DNA of 64,000 nt from Erythroxylum novogranatense (lineage: Eukaryota > Streptophyta > Magnoliopsida > Malpighiales > Erythroxylaceae): assembly GCA_029891385.1 (NCBI GenBank), contig CM057233.1:12837460-12901459 (forward strand). Direction: 5' to 3'. Below the pieces are notes generated by a model. It ran no database searches and was not told the origin of the DNA. It worked only from the letters and a program-made list of their open reading frames with translations. Of the stretch, positions 1-11,000 are shown piece after piece (within the stretch, counting starts at the first letter, position 1; every line of letters starts with the position of its first letter). The translations under genes and the position numbers were made by a program.

Positions 1-361
1 AGGCATTCATTGTAACATTTTCCCACTTACCATAATTTTCTCCATTCAAGACTTATGTTTAATTATCACTTTTGAATTATCTGAAGTTTGTAATAAAAAT
101 GGCGATGATGAATCAACCGTCTTCTTTGACATCGAGGTCTTGGCTATGTTATCGGCCGTTGACTATAAGACAAGGACAATGTGAAAAGAGAAAAGCGAGA
201 AGGGACTGTTGATTGGCCAGTGAAATTGTACCAGTGCAACATGGATGGTGAGGAAATATTAGTTTTAATGTTTACATAAACTCATTATGATATTATGTAA
301 AATTAGAGAAAACTGAAGATAAAGTATTCTCTTTGGTATACCGAAAAATTATATGTATGTA

Positions 362-722
362 CTTATGTAACACAGACATGACAAAATGGAGTCGTGTCCG
401 TGTGTCGGACACCCATTGACATATAGTGGACATATGCCCGACACGTGTTTATACTTGTTGAAATTAAAAAATAATATTTTTCAGCTCTGATATGACTCAA
501 ACACGTTTGGAGATCGCTCGAGCACGACTCTATGGAATATATACTCCATGCCTTTTGAGGGAGGCTTATAAAGTATCAAATATGTATGAATTATCAAAAT
601 GTTGGAAGTCTTGAAATCTATCAATTGTCGTGTTCGTGTCTACCAAATTTTAAAAGTTGGCGTGTCCCCGAATCCCTGTCGTGTTACGTGTACGTATCCG
701 TATCCGTGTCTGTGCTTCTTAG
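362..722. mobile_element. MITE-like element with imperfect terminal inverted repeats
   Basis: The 361-bp unit starts CTTATGTAACACAGACATG and ends GTGTCTGTGCTTCTTAG. The reverse complement of the end (CTAAGAAGCACAGACAC) matches the start imperfectly. GTATGTA directly flanks both sides (355-361 and 723-729), which looks like a 7-bp, or 8-bp with one mismatch, target site duplication. The interior repeats short GTGTCCG/CGGACAC words near both ends and has no coding capacity. That layout fits a non-autonomous DNA element. The superfamily is uncertain; a Mutator- or hAT-type element would give an 8-9 bp duplication. Confidence 0.5.
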
Positions 723-949
723 GTATGTACAAAAGTATATATAATCAACACAATTCCTACTTATGGTAAAACATTAACTCCTAATTAATGTAAAACATTA
801 ACTCTAAATTATAATGGAGTAAGTACTCGTATTTATAACTCAATTTCCAATAAATTCGCATTCAACCAACCTAACAAACTCCCAAGTTTGAGGAATGGTA
901 GATGCAGTTATTCACTGAAGGGCATATGCGAAAGAGAACACACAAACAG

Positions 950-990
<41 letters not shown>
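950..990. repeat. (CA)n-(TA)n microsatellite
   Basis: A run of CA dinucleotides passes directly into about fifteen TA dinucleotides. It is a simple compound microsatellite with no associated gene. Confidence 0.9.
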
Positions 991-993
<3 letters not shown>

Positions 994-1500
994 TACGAGC
1001 AATTACTTCGTCGCTCTGTCTGTACTATTTTCTCTTTTCGAATGTTAATGGTTACACTGTATATAAAGTACTGTCAGTACTACAGACGTGCATCATTTTA
1101 TTCCTTTACCAAACCCACATAATTAATGTAAGAAGCCATGCAGATTCTTTACAGTGGACGGTTAGCTAGGAAGCCCTACAAAGAGGTTAGTAATTATTTG
1201 GTGACATTAGCTGCCTAGAATGACATTTGAACTTGATAGTAAATGGGGTTGGTTTGGTTAGTTAATAAATGCTAGAAAATTAGATTCCTAAGTTACTTTA
1301 AAGTCAAAGTTGAGCATGGAAGTGATGTATTGTCTGCTTAACCACTCCTATGCTTTCCAAAGTATGACAAACGCAATACGCAAGATCGATTCCATTTGTT
1401 ATTCTGTTCATGCCGTCAGGTGGCCACCAGTAGCCAATTATAAAATTATCCATATTGTTGGTGAGAGTTATGCAACCAATCAGTGCTGACCCCTTTATAT

Positions 1501-1630
1501 TAACAAAAGAAACCCGTTCGTCTCAACCTGAATTAGTACAATACTGATTATTGGTTTACCAAACGAAACCCCTTCACGTCAGCCTAAAATAATTTAAAAA
1601 TGATGCTTAATTGGTTTAACAAAAGAATTA
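1501..1630. repeat. Imperfect tandem duplication, about 60-bp unit
   Basis: Two diverged copies lie head to tail (about 1501-1557 and 1558-1617), each opening with an ACAAAAGAAACCC-like word and closing with ATTGGTTT. A third partial copy follows (AACAAAAGAATT). It is non-coding and probably a local duplication. Confidence 0.5.
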
Positions 1631-2379
1631 GCAAAAAATGGTAGGTGGATCTCGATTCTGTCAAGCTTTATATGACACAAAAAAGGTATTTATTAATAAG
1701 AATTTATAAAAAAATAATTTGCATATAGCATAATAACTATTTAATAGATACTAAAACAAGTATTATTACAAATCAAAATCTTTAATATTTATCTTTAAAG
1801 TGAAAGTATTTAAATTATATTGTAACACATCAACAATACGTACATAATGAAATTTATATTGTGATGATTCTTCTACATGTTGATCCACTTGTTCTTCCAT
1901 CATTTAACAAATAAATGATTATTAGTAAGCACATGAGAGTGGTAACATTTAAGTTTTACACGAGATGATAAAGTCTGCAAACACGTACGCTTGTGATGAT
2001 GTATACTTTCGATAAGTTCATTGTCCTTCTCAATATGTCTGTCCAATTAGTATAATGCACTGAATCGTAAAATTTGAGGTACTAGAAACTCAATGAGTTT
2101 CTATAAGAAAAGGAATATATAATTTTCTTCTAGCAGACAATTGATTATATTTAAGGACACTGGTGATCAGTTACATTTAATGGATAAAAGTTATTTTTAT
2201 TTACTATTAATGCCAAATCCTCTCCGTGCCACAACTCTAATATTAATAAAAGTCTGAATAATAGTTTAAGTAGTAGTTGAAGAATGATTGCTCTAAAATA
2301 CATTCAACAATACAATTAAAAAAAAGAAAGTTAATGCAATATTTGTTAAAAGAAAAATAGAAGAAGAATATTCTATTCT

Positions 2380-2458
2380 TATAAATAGGCATTTAAAACT
2401 CATTAGCCTTCCCCTTTAGTAAGAAATAAAAAGAAAAGGGACATCGCAAAATATAATG
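2380..2458 (+). promoter_or_regulatory. Possible core promoter and start codon truncated by the CACTA insertion
   Basis: TATAAATA at 2380-2387 is followed by a C/T-rich patch (2407-2417) at the usual distance for a transcription start. An ATG lies at 2456-2458 with A at -3. The CACTA element begins 10 bases after this ATG. If the element and one copy of its GTG duplication are ignored, the frame stays open for about 22 codons until the second CACTA-type end at 6653. Such a short open stretch can arise by chance in AT-rich DNA. Reading it as a host gene start is therefore an inference. Confidence 0.3.
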
Positions 2459-2491
2459 AAGATAAGTGCACTACAACAAAATTATACAATC

Positions 2492-2690
2492 TGTGACGTT
2501 TTATTAATAAAACGTCACAGATTGTAAAGATTTTTTACGACGTTTAAAAAACGTCACAAAAAATTTCAATTTTTTGCGACGTTTAGAAAAATGTCACAAA
2601 TTTATAACATTATTTACGACGTTTTTTTATTAAAACGTCACGAAATAACTTTGGCGACGTTTTGTTGAATAAAACGTCGCTGAAGCCTTT
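2492..2690. repeat. 5' subterminal palindrome array of the CACTA element
   Basis: Five successive inverted repeats are built on GACGTTT...AAACGTC with short AT spacers. The first is a perfect 28-bp palindrome at 2492-2519 (arm TGTGACGTTTTATT). The later ones are imperfect, for example ACGACGTTTAAAAAACGTCAC. In CACTA elements such repeats are the binding sites of the TNPA-type protein. Here each site is itself palindromic. Confidence 0.8.
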
Positions 2691-3333
2691 GACAACAAAT
2701 TAATTAAAACGATTGCTTTGGTCTCATTTTAAAATTTTTTTGGTTTACGAGCGCATTCTCACCGCTACTTTCTCTCTTTCCCCGTTTCTCTCTTTCCCTG
2801 TTTCTTCAACAACTTCAAATCTCCCTCTCAAATTCACCCCTAGTCCTCTGCGTTCGTGGTTCTGGAGCTACGCTCTAATGCCCACTGTTCTGTTTTCATT
2901 TGCTAGGTTCGAACCTCTCTTTGGTTATTTGTTTCATGCTATTTCCTGGAAAATGTTTCTAAGTATAGAACACAAATCGTTTTTTTTAGAAAAAGATTGC
3001 AGTCATTTTGCGCTACACGAAAGCACAAGGCAAAAGCAAAAAACCGTCTCTCTCTCTCTCTCGAGGTCAAAACATCACCAAACACAACCCGTCTCTCAAC
3101 TTCTAATCAAAAACCTCCCCTATTTCTCAACGGAAACCACCTAATTCTTCATGTCTTCGGCGATCGTAGGTGGTCGATACTCGTAAAGTTTCTCCAGGAA
3201 CTCCTCCGGTGACCCGTCGTTTGATTCTATTTTTTAGGCTGTTCTTTTGATTTATTATGAAGAATAGCGGCAAAGTGAATTTATTAAATATGGTTTCAAA
3301 AGCACATTTGAAAATTTTTTAAATAGATTTTTA

Positions 3334-3519
3334 TTGTTCTCGAAATTTGCGGGTAGAATCGTAGATCTTGGGCAAATGCACTGTGAACACCCATTTGTCA
3401 CATTCATGCTCTTGTACTCTCATGGAAACGCCGCCGATGTTGGGCAAATGCACGAACTCTTCATTGAGCTTAGGGCTCATTTGAGAGTCAATATCATGAG
3501 GTGTGGCCTCGGTGCTTAA
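3334..3519 (+). pseudogene. Captured fragment resembling an ABHD17-type alpha/beta-hydrolase
   Basis: A 61-codon open stretch contains LLYSHGNAADVGQMHELFIE followed closely by LRVNIM. This closely resembles the SHGNAAD-GQM-ELF-EL---LRVNLMGYDYSGYG segment of the plant ABHD17/WAV2-like alpha/beta-hydrolase family, around the oxyanion-hole strand. The match stops right after the LRVN word, about where the catalytic serine motif should follow, so the enzyme core is missing. The preceding residues contain a partial duplicate of the GQMH word. It lies inside the CACTA element, so it is best read as a captured and rearranged exon. Assignment rests on motif memory only. Confidence 0.55.
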
Positions 3520-4133
3520 GCTTTCTGTTCATTATTTTTCTGTCACTTTCATTTCTGGCCCTGTTTTTTCTTTTTTCTTGGGATTGTTGTTTAAATCCAT
3601 GGATGCTCTGGTTATTGCTTCAACATTTTCTGGTTAAAGATTGCTTCTTTTTTTCTTCAAATGTTCGACCTTTACTCCTTTTCCATTTTTTAAAGTTTCC
3701 ATGAGATTTAAGTTTCCAAAAGATACTACTCCTTTTGAGTTAGTAGCTGGTTTTAAGTTTAGTACTGTTATCTTCAAACTTTCGATTTGGCTGAATAAGA
3801 ATATCGAAGCATAAAAATAAAATTAGGGCTTTGTATCTCCTCTTTCTTTGTGGGTCAACCAAGGTTGATTTCTCTTTATGTTAGTATCTTATCAGTAAAT
3901 TTCTCTGCTTTATGTTATGATTGATTAACCGAGGATGTCTCATTGTATAATATTGCTTTCGTTCTCATAAATGATATTCGTAGTCTTATTTCATTGCTTT
4001 ATCTGCTCTTCTTATTTCACGATTTTAGTGATTGAATTGGAGATATTTTGTTGAATATAACTCATATGGAACTGTTGAATCAATAATTATCCTATCTTTG
4101 CTGGAAATGAACATTTCTTTTCCTTTTATGGCA

Positions 4134-4203
4134 GTGAGATCAGTGGCTGCTCCGGTGGAAGATGTTTCTGGATTTGATGATATAGTTTATGGGACACAAA
4201 GTA
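4134..4203 (+). pseudogene. Exon-like island inside the CACTA element, source gene not recognised
   Basis: An open segment bounded by a CAG acceptor-like and a GTAAGT donor-like sequence encodes VRSVAAPVEDVSGFDDIVYG plus a few residues. The surrounding DNA is T-rich and intron-like. The splice-like boundaries suggest one captured exon in + orientation. I do not recognise the protein family. Confidence 0.35.
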
Positions 4204-4983
4204 AGTATTATTTGCTATTGGAGGGGGCCGACTTCAACTAGATTTATGTGGTGTGGCCGGTCAGTTCTTGATTTCTAATATCCCACTTCTCTTTTATTTT
4301 TCTATAGTTACATCGTGGAAAGTTTTCTTTCCAACAACAACTCTTTTGGGTTTTATGAGAGTGCATCTTGCAATGGGCACAAATTTGTCCAGAAGTGGCT
4401 ACTATATCACTGGTGGAATGTTACTACGTTAAAAAGATGTCGATGACTTGAATCTTAATATTTTAATCTCATAGTTATTGTTGTTATCTCGACAATCTTT
4501 ATTATGTTTTAGGTTGCATATTGAACATAGCATTATAATGATAACAACAGTAGAAGTAGCAGCTACATGTTTGTGTAATGCTGGACAGATCTGGAAACTT
4601 GAAAAAAGACTATAAAACAACAGGTAGATCCTACCTTAGTGGCGTCATTCTTTGGACGTTTGTCTAAGATGGATTGCCCATGTATGCCATTGGCCAATAC
4701 CTCCAACTGTGCTATAAACTTCAAGGCAAAGCAGTGAAAGTAAATACGAAAGTTATGTTATGAAATAATAGGATATTATTTTATGCCAAAAAGCTCATAT
4801 AACACATTGCTATCCTTAAAATTTTTTAAATATTATGTCCAGAAAGTTTTTATGTTTTATGGAGCTCTGATTTGTTATTTTTTCCATAGCAAATTTGTTG
4901 AGAGTTTTCCCAGCAATTTTATCAGTATATGGACAGAGCATATGCTAATCAGTTGAATTTACAATGTTCAATTTCCAAAATGC

Positions 4984-5059
4984 AGCTGAGCTTAGCTATA
5001 TTAAGGAGTCTGAGGAGATACACCTTGCCATGCGACCTATGGAATTGATAAAAAGAGTA
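4984..5059 (+). pseudogene. Second exon-like island inside the CACTA element
   Basis: After a TGCAG acceptor-like sequence the frame reads AELSYIKESEEIHLAMRPME and a few more residues, ending at a GTATGC donor-like sequence. It is charged and helix-like in composition. It could come from the same gene as the golgin-like exon downstream or from another; I cannot decide. Confidence 0.35.
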
Positions 5060-5586
5060 TGCCATTAGCTTTTAGTGTTCTCTTTTGTTGCTATATAATT
5101 AAGTAAACTCCCACAGAACCACTTTAATGTCTGTGTATAAGGATTGCTGTTTCTTTACACAGGGCACTCCACATCCATCCCAAATTCAAATTTTATGGTG
5201 AATCAGCAGTGATATTCACAAAGAACCAAGAATCTGAGACATCTTGGTAGAAATTTGTTTTGACATACATCCTACACTGCTTTGCATGTTTTCGAAATTT
5301 GTATGGTGAATCTTAAAGGTAAGCGAGTGTTTTATTTTTATGTTGTTATCAGGAGGATAATAATTGAGCTGCTTTGTGAATTCTTAGAAGTGAGCTATAT
5401 TTCCCCCACTCAATCCACTCAATGTCTACACAGGTATGTTTTTACATTAGAAGTTGAATCTCTATGTTAGTGCAATTTATGTTTTTGAAAGGAATAGCTA
5501 AGAAGTCTTTTACTTTACATGAATTAATGCTGTTAAGGTATAACATGTATGTAAAGTAACAAGCCTTTGCTTCTTTCAAGATGCAG

Positions 5587-5767
5587 ACAAAATAACAGAG
5601 GCATCAAAGAGGGAAAAGGAAGATATTTTAGCTAAGCTTACACAAACTGAAAGGACGCTTGCAAATTCAAGAAACAGAGTAAATAAGCTAGAGGAAGACA
5701 ATTCAAAACTTCGCATGACAAGACTTAATAGAATGTCCGTGGACTCCGATTATCTGGTGGACTTAAT
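5587..5767 (+). pseudogene. Captured golgin-like coiled-coil fragment (golgin candidate 3/4 type)
   Basis: Following an ATGCAG acceptor-like sequence, about 58 codons encode a heptad-like charged helix (EASKREKEDILAKLTQTERT, then NRVNKLEEDNSKLR). It ends with TRLNRMSVDSDYLVD. That last word resembles the stretch just before the C-terminal GRIP-related region of plant golgin candidates, which are coiled-coil tethers on Golgi membranes. The conserved continuation expected in a full gene is absent: the frame runs into unrelated sequence and stops. It is therefore a captured fragment, not a functional gene. The identity is from motif memory. Confidence 0.5.
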
Positions 5768-6216
5768 AGATACAAGAATGTTTATGTTCTTATATTAGTA
5801 TCTTGATCAATGACTCGATATTTGGGCTGCTTTAATTTGGTCTATGTAGGAGATATGATAAACAATGTGATGGTTTTTGTGGATTTATTGCCAGTTCATT
5901 GCAGATGCAAATATTAAAGAAGCTTTAATTATATCTCCCTCCCATTATTATTTTCCGGAATCTCAAATGTTTCATCCCTTAGTTTTGATATTAATAAGTG
6001 TATTATGTTATGTTTGTGAATTGTAATTAAATAATACATGAATAATTATTAAAATTAATGATATATTTAAAAATTGAAAAGTTATTAAATAAAATTTATA
6101 AATAATATTGAATAGTTATTAAACAAACAAGATTTAAAAATTGTTATTTTAAAAAATTATTAAATTTAAATTATTTTCAAAAAATAGAAAAAATAATAAT
6201 TGAAAAAAAAAACTCT

Positions 6217-6578
6217 AAAAATGTCGCGAAAGACATTCCGCGACGTTTTTAAAAACGTCACGAAAGACATTCTGCGACGTTTTCAAAAAAACGTCGCGAA
6301 TTCCTTCACATTCTGTGACGTTTTAAAAACGTCGCGGAATGTTAGATAATCCGCGACATTTTTTAAAAACGTCACGGAATGTACAAACTTTTAGTGACGT
6401 TTTTTTAAACGTTGCGAAATGTGCAAACTTTTAGTGACGTTTTATATAAAACGTCGCAGAAGGCTTTTTCCTACACCACATTCCGCGACGTTTTTTGTGA
6501 CGTTTTTTAAAACGTCGCATAATACATTCTGCGACATTTTTTGGACATTTTGTGACGTTTTAAAAACGTCGCAAAATG
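6217..6578. repeat. 3' subterminal palindrome array of the CACTA element
   Basis: About ten GCGACGTTTT...AAAACGTCGC-type inverted repeats are packed into about 350 bp, separated by short spacers such as GAAAGACATTC and TGTACAAAC. The array is longer than at the 5' end, an asymmetry common in this superfamily. Some copies show CG to TG or CA changes (ACGTTGCG, GCGACATT), as expected from methylated-cytosine decay. Confidence 0.8.
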
Positions 6579-6652
6579 CTTGTTTTCTTATAGTGGTGCT
6601 TCAAATATCCCTAACATAAAGACAAGACTTACAACAAGAAACATAATCCACG

Positions 6653-7434
6653 CACTACAACAAAATTGTAAATTATTTTTGGAAAAAAATCTGTACTAAA
6701 TTAACGATGAAAACTAGTTTCTGTATGTAAAGTTTTCAGGAGAAAAGGTAATATGTGATGGAAAAAAATCCATCAATAAAGGAAGAGATGAAACTTTGTG
6801 TCTCAAAATGTTGTGCTTTTATCCCCTCGAACTCTCTGTCATCATCTTCTGTTATTCTCCGGTTATAAACCACCGTCGTCATCTCTGTCTCCGGTTAGTC
6901 ATCCATCGTGGTTAGTTATTTCTCCTTTCCACTTGGTTTTTTATTTTTCTACTTGTTGTTGTTAGGGAAGCTTTTGTTTGGCTCAATTTTGGTTGATTTC
7001 CTTTATGTTGTCTACGTTTATTTCATCTATTAGTGGTTTATTGTGTGTTTGAATGTGTTCTTGTTGGTGAAGAATGCTAGGCACCAGGTTTTTGGTTAAT
7101 AGTTAGGGATGAATTTGTTATGCCTACAAAATGTTTGATGAAATGCTTAAAGGGATAAATTTGTTAAATAGATTCAGATACAGTGTGGATAGGATTCTGA
7201 TGCAACGTGTCGTAATTCTACTCAAAATAAAATAGGCCTATTATTGTAGTAGTGGTAAGTCTAAGTTGATCTTCTAGAGAGTATATGTAAAGTTTATGAA
7301 ATGAAATTAATCGGTGTTTATGTCTTGGGGGTAGGGCGAGTTTGTTTGGTTTGAAATTATAAAATGAAGTAAAACTAACCAAATGAAAACAAGTTAAAGA
7401 AAACATGAAAAAATGTTGAAAGTGGTGAAAAAAA
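6653..7434 (+). mobile_element. 5' end of a second CACTA-type element, 3' end not found
   Basis: CACTACAACAAAATTGTAA at 6653 repeats the 5' terminus of the upstream CACTA element almost exactly over its first 15 bases, only 57 bp beyond that element's end. It lacks the GACGTTT palindromes. The interior has a 5'UTR-like C/T-rich stretch (about 6820-6960) followed by T-rich intron-like DNA. No matching 3' terminus appears before the Copia LTR starts at 7435. The element is probably interrupted or truncated there. Confidence 0.5.
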
Positions 7435-7791
7435 TGTTAAGTCCAAATGACTTTACTTAGATATAATTTTGATGTATAACAAAAAGAGAATCAATAAAAA
7501 GAAAAACAATACAGACGAAGTCGAGCAGCGAAGTCACGCATAAAGCGACGCAAGCTAAGCAAAGCATTTGACGCAGATCTGAAATAGTAAAGTAGACGCA
7601 GACGTATATGCGAAATAGTAAAAGCGATTTGACCTTAAAAACACGTATAATAAAATATAGACGAAGAAAAGAAGATGCGAATTCAAAAGAAGACGAAGGA
7701 GTCGATTCGAAAGTTAATTCTGAACTCAATCAATAACTGTTTCTTTAAAGATTCAAGAAACAAGATTCAAGAAGCAGTTGAAGACGAAGGC

Positions 7792-7799
7792 TATAAATA
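7792..7799 (+). promoter_or_regulatory. TATA box of the SIRE-like LTR
   Basis: TATAAATA sits in a conserved block (AAGACGAAGG-CTATAAATACAAGTC) in all SIRE-like LTRs here: also 20058-20065 (+), 32490-32497 (-), 23936-23943 (-) and 61139-61146 (-). It is the likely U3 core promoter that drives the genomic transcript. Confidence 0.6.
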
Positions 7800-8015
7800 C
7801 AAGTCAAAGTCGAAGATTGCAAAGTTAGATGAAATAAGAAAAAGTGAATTACATCTACGTGATCGTAAAGAGCTTATTGTGAGAATTAGCTGAGAGCTAT
7901 TTTGCTGTAACAAAGTGTTCAAACACTTTTCTGAGAAAAAGTAGTACAGATAGCTGCAGAGGCTAAGTGTGAAAGAATACTGGTTGTAGAGACCTGAAGA
8001 GGCTCGCAAAGAATA

Positions 8016-11000
8016 TGTAACACCTCATTCCCGCGTGACCCGAACCCGACATCAATGGTGATATCCGAGTCCGTGCCCCGCGAGTGTGGCATGCTACATC
8101 ACTCAGTCGAAACTCAGTATAATTTTTTTTTTCAAACATTCATTCCATCAGAGCCATTTCCTTTTTCTTTTATTTACACTTATGTGCGCGAAAAACAGTA
8201 GACAATTTGCATCAACATGCATAGATAAACATTTTCAGTTAATACAATCAGTTTCGGTTATTACCAATAGTCAACCATAAATTACAATAACCATTTTATG
8301 TACAAAACAGAACCACATTGGCCCATTACACATATAATTAGTCATTTTGGAATACAATTCTATTGGACACTAATGCGCATTTAAAACCGATCCCGATCTC
8401 TTCTACTTCAATAACCAACAAATGTTATACGCCCGTTGCCTAACGGGGTATTCTTCTGAGTCCTGAAAAATAATTATTTTGGGTGAGTTTTGCGAACTCA
8501 GTGAGAAACCATCATCGATGGTTCACTCAACTCATGCATATACATACAATTCATATCATCGTTATACAAACACATTCAGAAGGTCAATACATTCGATTTC
8601 ACATTTATAAGGTATTTCGCCTTTCATACCATTCACATCTTATCATTTGTATATGCGATGCACATGTGACACTTTTCCATTTTCATTACGTTGTTGTGAC
8701 CGTGTGCCTGAAACTGTCCCAGTGATGGACACATTGCGTTGAGCTTGCGGCTCTGAATACATTGGGCCTGAATGCCCTGATGCGTTGAGCGATGGCTCTA
8801 AAAATACGTCAGCACGAAGCCCAGGGCATTGAGCTTAAAGCTCTGTAATACATTGGCTTCTCCGGTCACAACTGCCTTTATATGATCATGCCTTTATGTA
8901 TGAATGCATATGTATCAATTCACATTCACAATCATTTTACATTTCAACGACCAATTCCATTCCTTGGACCTTGATCCGTAATTCATCTACTAACAAATTT
9001 CATATTCACAAATTATTTCATTGAAGCACCCATGCATAGTTACACAAAAATAGCACTTCGATATCACATTCCAAATAGTTCAGACACCTACGGTCCGCAA
9101 TCAATCAAAATCAAACACACATAACCCTCCGTTATCTCCACATGGCAACGGATAGTTAGAAATATCAACCAATGCACATGAGATAATTAAAACATGTATA
9201 ATGCATGTTCATGGCATTCCTGGCCCTAATCCAAAATTTTCCCATAATAAAAATTCCATCTAAAATTAGAAAACTATAGCCACTGACAGCACCCAATTTG
9301 GACCTCAATCGGTCCAAAAATAAATAAAACAGTGATCACAGAACAATTACCCTCGTCCACGTCAATTTCCCGTCTAAAAATTCCCAATTTCTCACAAAAT
9401 GAAATTCAATATGTCACAAATCCGATGCCTCAAGAATCAGGTCAATCGGACGTCGGACGGAAAAGAAATTGACAAAAGAAACCAAAATTCAAATTAAACA
9501 ATTAATATCTCTATAGACATAACCCTTATTCCCTTATTTATTTTCCTGATTTCAAGCCAACTTTCAACACCAATAACTCATTGTACACAATTCAGAAAAT
9601 TACCAACTATATCTCATTGGAAAGATCATGAAACCCTCTACAATTCTCAAGAAGACCATAAAAATCAATTTCACCCCTAAGGGTGTCAAAAATCCTATCA
9701 AACCTACTGCCTACTCAAAACCTATCAACACAGGGCAGTACATTGCAAATTCAATAACTCTCTGATTATTCAGTCAACAATTACAAAATAATTAAGGCAG
9801 TAAGATCACAATGTTATCTACAACTTTCATGAACAACCCAAAATAAAATTCACTTGCTAACAAGGTCAAACAATTCCACAAAGAATCTGCCTACTGAAAT
9901 CAACCAATCTGGACAGTAATTTTCCAAACAGTAATTATCTTAGCACAAAAGTCACAAAATTCACTACCTTATATCCCTGAAAAGATAAGATCTCAAACTT
10001 CAATTTTCATGAAGAACTCAAACTCCAATTCGATTTCTAACAATTTCAAAACTGTTATGGAAGCTACTGTCATGATCAGCCATTCACAACCTAGTTTAGG
10101 TTCAGTTTTTTACAAAATCGTAACTCCCAACTCTGACCTCTAAAAATTACACACCATATATCATTTTCAATATAATTTCTTCCTCTACAACTTTGTACAA
10201 GATCACTCACACCAATTCAGTTCACATAAATTGTTAAAATTGCTCCCAAACAGCAAGCACACAAAATCAACACTTTGACTAGGTTTCTCCAAAAAGCATA
10301 AAACCAATCAATAGAAATCAGTTCATATCTCCCAATATACAACTAAAAAATAAGCAAGATCAGTGGAAATGGAAAGCTAATAATGTAGGCTTCAACTCTC
10401 ATGAAGACCATTTTCCCTAATTCCATCTCAATTAATTTAGAAAAATCAACAAAGTAATCAGGTCATATATGTAGGTACTGTTCACAGACCCTACAAACAG
10501 AAACTTTCCATGCAAAGATTCACCCTTCTAACATTACAATTTAACATCACCTATTTCACACAAAGTTGTAGCCAACATCCCAAAGTTTCAGTGGGCACAA
10601 ACCTTGCCTCAATTGCATAACCACACAATGAGTTATGCTAAAATCAGTGTAATAGGTCAAAGTAAATTTTCCAGCACTTATGTCTAAACCATCTTCTATG
10701 GTTTCTATACCATTTCCACCCCATTTCTAAACCAGCAACATCCTAAGTAATTAAGAATTCGACCAATACCTCTGCACTAACCTCTTACCTTTCCATGCAA
10801 AATTAATCATCAATATTCAATCCAAATCAAGCTAAAACACTTCAATCACACACTTTACATACTATTTCATTCATCTTTTCTCAATCAACCATCAATTAAA
10901 CAAACCAATTACATGCCCACTTATACCAACATAGTTCCCATACAATTAGGTTCATAAATATCACAAATAATACATTGAATTAACAAAACAACACATAAAC

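Larger units (their letters stand above)
1..2468. other. AT-rich intergenic DNA, no gene recognised
   Basis: No reading frame of recognisable protein character is visible on either strand. The stretch holds a small terminal-inverted-repeat element, a CA/TA microsatellite and a short imperfect tandem duplication, each listed separately. Its right end carries a plausible core promoter and start codon, also listed. The remainder is AT-rich sequence that I cannot assign. The left edge is simply the window boundary. Confidence 0.6.
2469..6595 (+). mobile_element. Non-autonomous CACTA (En/Spm-type) transposon carrying gene-like fragments
   Basis: The element begins CACTACAACAAAA and ends TTTTCTTATAGTG, the inverse of CACTATAAGAAAA. 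It is flanked by the 3-bp duplication GTG (2466-2468 and 6596-6598), as expected for the CACTA superfamily. Dense palindromic subterminal repeats lie inside both ends, the usual transposase-binding architecture. At 4.1 kb it contains no recognisable TNPA/TNPD transposase. The interior resembles pieces of ordinary plant genes instead: a CT-rich 5'UTR-like stretch at about 2757-3000, an alpha/beta-hydrolase fragment, several exon-like islands and a golgin-like fragment. This is the structure described for gene-capturing (Pack-type) CACTA elements. Mobilisation would need a transposase from elsewhere. Confidence 0.85.

Noticed and set aside
2713..3212. Two overlapping open frames of 143 and 71 codons near the CACTA 5' end
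   Set aside because: Composition is that of a CT-rich 5'UTR-like stretch; no conserved motif, and the frames overlap in different phases.
5587..5767. A functional golgin gene
   Set aside because: Only one exon-sized piece is present, inside a CACTA element, and the reading frame ends without the rest of the protein.
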